Below the pieces are notes generated by a model. It saw only the letters and a list, made by a program, of their open reading frames with translations, did no database searches and was not told the origin of the DNA. Below are positions 58,907-64,000 of a stretch of 64,000 bases of DNA, piece after piece. The translations under genes and the position numbers were made by a program. The DNA comes from Panulirus ornatus. Its lineage: Eukaryota; Arthropoda; Malacostraca; Decapoda; Palinuridae. Positions within the stretch are counted from its first letter, which is position 1; each line of letters opens with the position of its first letter. The stretch spans positions 51,654,982 through 51,718,981 of the forward strand of contig NC_092232.1 of assembly GCF_036320965.1 (NCBI RefSeq), in the 5' to 3' direction.

Positions 58907-59925
58907 AACATATATATCGAGATTTCTTATTCATTATTCAAGTGGCTGTTTAACAAATTCTTATTTCGTCAATCTCCAAAGGCAACTTACGCAAGTGTAA
59001 AGATAATGAGCAGGTTTGACCAATCGTATTGAACGTTTGGGCAATCGTGGTTACCTCTAAACTCAGTCTTAAACACTACCTCACTAGTCATCCACCCATC
59101 TGAAACCACACTCCCCAGACACACACGAGTCACACTGTCCCTTGTATGCCTAGGATATCAACCATCTTCATAATACCATAAGCTTATACATATGTCTATG
59201 ACATAGATTTCTGAACAAGAAAAGAGAGTTGGTCAGTGTCGCTTCTGTATATTCGAAGTGTCGACTGTCTCTCGTCAGAATGTCGTACGCATCTACTAAT
59301 GTCGACTATCAACACTCAAAATGGATTGCCTTGTTTTGTGGATACATTTTCACTCGAAATTTTGTACGTAGTTCGCTTACTTTATGTGTGTACTGGGCGC
59401 ACACTGACGGTGCATCATAGGGTACTGGTATTTGCAAGTAATCTTAGAAAGTATTTCAGTTCAGATGTTTGTGTTTTTTTGCCTCTGAAGTCAATCCAGC
59501 GTCTATACGTGGCACCATCGTAATATGGGGTCCAGTCACCGAGCTGTGCGGGCAGACGTGGGCTGCGGGCCTCTTCCAGACATTCGTTATGGAACTGACA
59601 AGTTGGACAGGACCTGGTAACAGACCAGGCAGGTGGCTCGGGACCTGAGAGGAGACGAAGCAGATCGCCAAGATATCTGGAAAAAGATGGGGACCACATG
59701 AGAGGAGGGACCAAAGTAAGTCGTAGGACGACTCAGGAAGGGGGGAACCTGTGACTAAGGAATGGGTAACCTGTCTGCTGGAGCTGAACCTCACTGAGGC
59801 GGAGGTTGAGCCCCTTCCTCCCTCCCATCGACAGGTGTTCGCATTCTCCACGGCCGCAGCGGTCCATTGGGACACCAAAGAAACATAGTTAACTATCGTG
59901 GGACGCGTGCCCATCTGGCGCCACT
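58907..59925. other. no gene recognised
   Basis: Unique-looking sequence. A 152-codon minus frame (59,456-59,914) lacks a recognisable domain. CTGGCGCCACTATGTCGCG at 59,916-59,934 is discussed among rejected items. Confidence 0.45.
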
Positions 59926-59929
59926 ATGT

Positions 59930-60235
59930 CGCGCCCCTGTACAGTCACACTTACCTGATGGATTAGGTAAGGGACCCTGGCCTCCCCGCCACCTTACAAT
60001 GTCCTCATGAAGCTATAGGATTGCGTAATGGCCCTTTAAGTACCTGGCTCCGTAGTGTCGCCCCTAAACCAGCCACCAGTATGATAGACCAGGTAAGGCC
60101 CCCCTTTGACCGCTTGGCTACGCAGCGTCGGATCTGAAGACCCCTCGGCTAGGGTAATAGACCAGGTAGGGGCTGGTCTCTCTCCCCCGCCTAACCCCCC
60201 ACCTTGCCGTCTGGCTCCGCTGTGTCGCCCAGTCT
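59930..60235. repeat. imperfect about 100-bp repeat, 3-4 copies
   Basis: Recurring TGTCGCCCCT..A, TGATAGACCAGGTAAGG, GGCTCCG(T/C)(A/T)GTGTCGCCC elements at about 59,930, 60,055, 60,125 and 60,215. Strongly diverged. Confidence 0.7.
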
Positions 60236-60404
60236 TCCACGTAACATACAGTGTATTTGTTCCTCTTGATGGCCAACGCGCTGCCCAACGCCCGACACCC
60301 GGTTGCCCCAGGGCCGTGGCCAACCCCCACCGTTCCTCTACCACGGTGTGGGCCATCATACGAGCCGTTCGACACACTGATAGGCCTGGCACCCGCGGAG
60401 CGCT

Positions 60405-60735
60405 GGGGAGTTGTCGACTTCCAGAGAGGGACGGGGAGTTGTAGTCACTTGAGTAGGACTGGGGAGCTGTGAGCACCTGAGGAGGACCAATGAGTTATCG
60501 ACATTCAGGAAAGGTTGGGAGCTTGCGGATATCTGTGGGGTGCTGGGGAGTTGTAGACACCTGGGGAGTACAAGTGAGTTATGGCCAACTGGGGGTGATA
60601 GGGAGTTGTGGACGCCTGGGTAGTAATGGGGAGTTGTAGATACCTGAGGAGTAATAGGGAGTTGTGGACACCTGGGGAGTGCTCGGGAGTTGTGGCCAAC
60701 TAGGGGAGAGGGAACTGAGACTTCTAGACACCTGG
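60405..60735. repeat. about 30-bp minisatellite, about 10 copies
   Basis: Core GGGGAGTTGTGGACACCTGG plus GGAGTA(AT/CT)G. Diverged at the left end. Confidence 0.9.
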
Positions 60736-61104
60736 AGAGAGCTAGCTGGTCTGGAGCGTTGACGTAGCAAGGGTTGATGATGAGGACTTGAGTACCTGAG
60801 TGTACGGATCATCATCAATCTTGGTGATGCTTGGGTACAAACGCCCCTCACTATATGACCGAAGGGCGGGTTCAGGTGTCTTACTGTTCCTAGCCAGGGG
60901 AAAGTTATGATCGTCATCATGAATTTGTGTCGCAGAAATGATTTTGGATACATCATCTAATATACAGAGGAACCCCCGATGATTCAAGTTTATCCTGCAC
61001 GCCAATAGGACTCAGTGAAATCAAGGATGCTAATGATTAAGAGAGATCCTGTAGGAATATGGCTCGGCGGGAAAGCGTCTCGGACCCATAGAATCCATAG
61101 CGAG
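60736..61104. other. no gene recognised
   Basis: Unique-looking sequence. Confidence 0.45.
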
Positions 61105-61220
61105 TACCGCAGGAGACCTGAGAAGGCGCGGACGACGTAGCTGTAATGAAGGAACAGGGCAAAAAAAATATTCTGCCTCTCCAACTTGAAGTACTGGAAG
61201 ACCCTCAGCGTCCACTGCAC
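61105..61220 (-). CDS. candidate internal coding exon (hypothetical)
   Basis: On the minus strand a long pyrimidine tract (about 61,226-61,260) ends in TTGCAG, a good 3' splice site at 61,221. After it one frame reads VQWTLRVFQYFKLERQNIFF, then ALFLHYSYVVRAFSGLLR, a hydrophobic, membrane-segment-like stretch. Possible donors are CAG/GTCTCC (61,117) or GCG/GTACTC (61,107), neither strong. Faint resemblance to the first loop and second helix of family B GPCRs (YFK.L.R..I...LF....VVRA) is not enough to name it. The pyrimidine tract may simply be a CTC-rich repeat. Confidence 0.25.
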
Positions 61221-61836
61221 CTGCAAGAGGACGAAGAGAAGGAGGAGGAGGAGCGAGAGGGCCCCGGCAGATGGCAGGAGGAGCCGTGGCGACGAGGACT
61301 TAGCCTGGAATGTTGGACGGGAGGCCGCGGGCTGTACGCGTCGGGAATGACCATCACCGTTGGAGGCTGGACGTGTCGCGTCTCCATGGCGCACCACCCA
61401 CCCGGCGGCGCCCACCACCGCACCACACACACACCCCCCCTCCATGACCCCGAGAATCTCACACCCCCCCTCGGTCTCTCTCACTGGCTGAGGGAGGAGG
61501 GAAAGAACTGATGAGGGACTTGAGGGAGAGGGAGGCTCCATATTTCCCCTCTCTTCTCCTCCCTCCTGTGAAACTGAGCTCGAAGGCTTTGCTTCATGAA
61601 TACACGCCGTTGCATTCCACTACAGTAGAATAGATTAGCTGTTGTAGCGTATCGCGCTGCAGTCGTTCCATTTGAACAAAAGAAAATTAAATACAGTAAC
61701 TGTATTTATTCAGGTAGCGGTAAGACACAGTATGTAAGGTCAAGTAAGGTCAGGTCAAAGGTCTGGTTGGCGCCGGCAGTGTCCAGGACGCCCATCTGCC
61801 ACCACCTTCCACCCCACCACCCCTTCCCCCAGACAA
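61221..61836. other. no further gene recognised
   Basis: 61,225-61,480 is GC-rich, with (GGA)n at about 61,225-61,260 and C runs near 61,430-61,475. The rest is unique-looking. Confidence 0.45.
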
Positions 61837-61940
61837 GCGGACGGACGGACAGACAGAGAAACAGACGGACGGACGGATAGCTAGACAGAAGGACAGAGAA
61901 ACAGACTGAAAGATAGACAGACGGATGGACAGACAGAGAA
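61837..61940. repeat. cryptic (GACA/GACG)n tetranucleotide region
   Basis: GACGGACGGACAGACAGA-type units with GAAACAGA interruptions recurring at about 61,858, 61,897 and 61,937. Confidence 0.88.
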
Positions 61941-61974
61941 GACGAGACACATCGTCTCGTCTGACACACCGTTG

Positions 61975-62100
61975 CTAAGAATGGCATCACCAACACCATC
62001 ACCTTCCGCCAACACTCTCCACCATCGCCAACACCATCGCCTTCCGCCAACACTCTCCACCATCGCCAACACCATCGCCTTCCGCCAACACTCCACCACC
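61975..62100. repeat. about 39-bp minisatellite, 3 copies
   Basis: CATCGCCAACACCATCGCCT plus TCCGCCAACACTCTCCAC repeated. Diverged copies continue to about 62,250. Confidence 0.88.
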
Positions 62101-62249
62101 ACCACCAACACGAGCATCACCTGCCTCCAACAGCCTCCACCAATACCACAATCACCTTCCCTCAACACTTCCCACCACCACCATTGCCTGCCTGCCCGCA
62201 ACACTCCACCAAAATCACTACCACCATCATCTCCCTCAAACACTCTCTA

Positions 62250-62292
62250 GCATCACCACCACCACCATCTACCACCACCACCACCACCACCG
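62250..62292. repeat. (ACC)n microsatellite
   Basis: ACC units with ATC/TCT interruptions. CAACACCTA triplication follows at 62,352-62,382. Confidence 0.9.
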
Positions 62293-62441
62293 CCACTCTG
62301 CAACACTACCACCACCGACATTCTCCTCCATAACTCACCACCGCCACCTGCAACACCTACAACACCTACAACACCTACAACACTCTCCTTACCTACCTCT
62401 CTCACCCAGGGGACCACCTCCATCCCAGCCGTGTTGCATGA

Positions 62442-62445
<4 letters not shown>

Positions 62446-62475
<30 letters not shown>
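62446..62475. repeat. (GT)n microsatellite
   Basis: About 14 GT units. Confidence 0.94.
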
Positions 62476-62477
<2 letters not shown>

Positions 62478-62574
62478 CCACGACTACAGTGTTGCATGAT
62501 GTGCGTTACCTATGACCTGTGTGTTGCATTGCGTATATGTTCTGTATGCTGACCAGAACCCGCGTGTTGCATGT

Positions 62575-62610
<36 letters not shown>
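62575..62610. repeat. (GT)n microsatellite
   Basis: About 17 GT units. Between this and the previous array, TGTTGCATG-type words recur (62,432, 62,492, 62,566). Confidence 0.95.
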
Positions 62611-62612
<2 letters not shown>

Positions 62613-62739
62613 ACGTTCCATGTATTGCATGACGTGTATATATAATCATTTCTAAAGTTCAACCTCCCCATTTTCTTCTTTGGGCTATGATCTCAAAATT
62701 CTCTGAGCTGATGAATATACAGTATACCTCAATTGGTTG

Positions 62740-63016
62740 GCTTGTTGTATAGTCTAACGAGAGACTTTGGCATGCCAGTGAGTCTTCTGACCTTAGCGTT
62801 AAAGCGTTACGCCTCCTACGTAACCACAAGAGCCTTCAACCTGCAGGAGATCGTGTGTTGGGTAATGCACCACATAGTGACCAAGCTTCAGTCTTCCTTC
62901 GAAACTAATGCCTCCACCTCACCTTTTTCTAATAAGGCAGTGTGGGGCAGGAGCGATTGTACACCCGTCCCTCTACATGAGTCGACATGGATGGAATATC
63001 GCTCGCTAATTAGTTC

Positions 63017-63105
<89 letters not shown>

Positions 63106-63330
63106 TATGGTGGGCAGACAGGTAATGATCTTTCTGTTAGACTTAAGCAACATTAATATAGTATAAGAGCAGGACAAGAATCAAATGCCTTGTTTAATCA
63201 CGTTAAAAACTATGATCGTTTTCTTGACTGGAGTAATGCCATCTCAGTTATCAACTCTAACTCCAGTACCACGAGAAATATCATTGAATCTTCGCAGGGT
63301 TCACTCCTGTAGTCATTAGAGTCTTCGACA
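62740..63330 (+). mobile_element. Penelope-like element remnant with GIY-YIG endonuclease end
   Basis: From 63,103 the plus frame reads FYGGQTGNDLSVRLKQH, stop, YSIRAGQESNALFNHVKNYD, RFLDWSNAISV, TTRNIIESS. This is the second half of the GIY-YIG nuclease domain as found at the C-terminus of Penelope-like retroelements (YIGQTGR.L..R..QH......A...H......DW......N...R...ES). The GIY half would lie just upstream, where a (TA)n array (63,020-63,103) now sits. The 131-codon frame before the array (62,733-63,019) cannot be assigned securely. Two in-frame stops: inactive. Confidence 0.75.
63020..63103. repeat. (TA)n microsatellite within Penelope-like relic
   Basis: About 41 TA units directly upstream of the YGGQTG codons. 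Confidence 0.97.
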
Positions 63331-63558
63331 CGTATCCTACCTCAGACAGGCGAGTGTGGCTGTTGCTTTATAACCGCTCATAACAGAAGTTGCGTCATCA
63401 TGCCTCCATTTCAACCCACACACGCCCCTCCCGCTTCCACTTGTCTTTCAGTCCGAGAGATTATATTAAAGGATCGCACCGTCGCTGCTGCTCATGAGGC
63501 CTCAGTAACCTTAAATCAACTCTCAGATTGTGAAAAGATAACAGTTTTAAGCCACCAG
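63331..63558. other. no gene recognised
   Basis: Possibly the 3' end of the Penelope-like relic; no motif. Confidence 0.4.
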
Positions 63559-63559
63559 T

Positions 63560-63656
<97 letters not shown>
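63560..63656. repeat. (CT)n microsatellite
   Basis: About 48 perfect CT units. Confidence 0.98.
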
Positions 63657-63658
<2 letters not shown>

Positions 63659-64000
63659 ACCTTACAGTGCGCTCGGTGTGAGAAATTGTCTAAATCTTCC
63701 TCATCGTCCACATATACTTTATGTAAAGACCCTTCGCCGTAGTTTGGAGACACTTGCCTCCAGGGATCGAACGAGGGTCCCGCCAATCGTCTCTGCTGTT
63801 GGGTAATTAGCCCAACATGGCGGTGGCGGGCTACCATCTTACGCTGATAGCCGCAATGGGGTCCATCAGTGCTAGCCGTGCCCTGGCCTGCCGCTCACAG
63901 AACGCCCTATCTGGCGCGACTTGATAGAGCAAGCGACCAGTCAGTACCTTGCCCGGACGACGGAGGTGGCAGGCGATGCATCCCCAGCAAATTACCGCCC
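63657..64000. other. possible tRNA-like SINE, minus strand, otherwise unassigned
   Basis: On the minus strand CTCGTTCGATCCCTGG (about 63,764-63,779) resembles a B box. CATGTTGGGCTAATTACCC lies upstream in that sense. No body shared with the main SINE family. The window ends inside this sequence. Confidence 0.3.

Noticed and set aside
61105..61220. Naming the candidate exon a family B GPCR
   Set aside because: Resemblance rests on a few hydrophobic and R/LF positions; key conserved residues of that helix (IH.NL) are not present.

Overview
This is eukaryotic DNA, most likely from a decapod crustacean. The signs are an extreme density of long dinucleotide arrays, dozens of minisatellites, tRNA-derived SINEs and several decayed non-LTR retrotransposons. 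Some interspersed repeats resemble ones I remember from decapod data. That assignment is inference from repeat style, not a database match. I see no bacterial gene organisation and no intact protein-coding gene. Almost all long open frames are translations of simple repeats.

Layout: 0-3 kb has a 32-bp minisatellite cut by the window edge, two copies of an interspersed repeat (called family D here) and a CR1-like LINE copy on the minus strand. 3.8-11.6 kb is a minisatellite cluster (units of 33-46, 31, 22, 40, 42, 39 and about 60-80 bp) with LINE C-terminal fragments at 6.3-6.7 kb. 11.7-21.5 kb mixes CA/GA/TA arrays, a 41-bp and a 43-bp minisatellite, two minus-strand SINEs, a second LINE RT (17.2-18.6 kb) and a 196-bp tandem duplication. 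21.9-22.3 and 29.9-30.5 kb are long AGT arrays. 22.3-29.5 and 31.2-32.9 kb are the plainest stretches. 33.5-34.2 kb is another LINE copy. 35.6-47.4 kb holds four plus-strand SINEs, two more family D copies, 45/48-bp, 28-bp and 30-bp minisatellites, and a LINE 3' end whose reading frame has expanded into a minisatellite. 48.1-50.9 kb is a decayed Ty3/gypsy LTR retrotransposon. 51.7-54.4 kb is a second minisatellite cluster. 55.1-58.6 kb has two Jockey/CR1-type LINE fragments, and 62.7-63.3 kb a Penelope-like element with a GIY-YIG remnant.

No pathway or operon can be described. Two themes tie the window together. First, microsatellites sit inside or at the broken ends of mobile elements rather than at random. 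One tRNA-derived SINE family appears to be built as head, body, expandable dinucleotide array and conserved 3' module. Second, decayed retrotransposon coding sequence has itself become tandem repeat at several places. Host coding potential is limited to two weak exon candidates (21,242-21,300 plus and about 61,105-61,220 minus). All coordinates were read by eye and may be off by a few bases.
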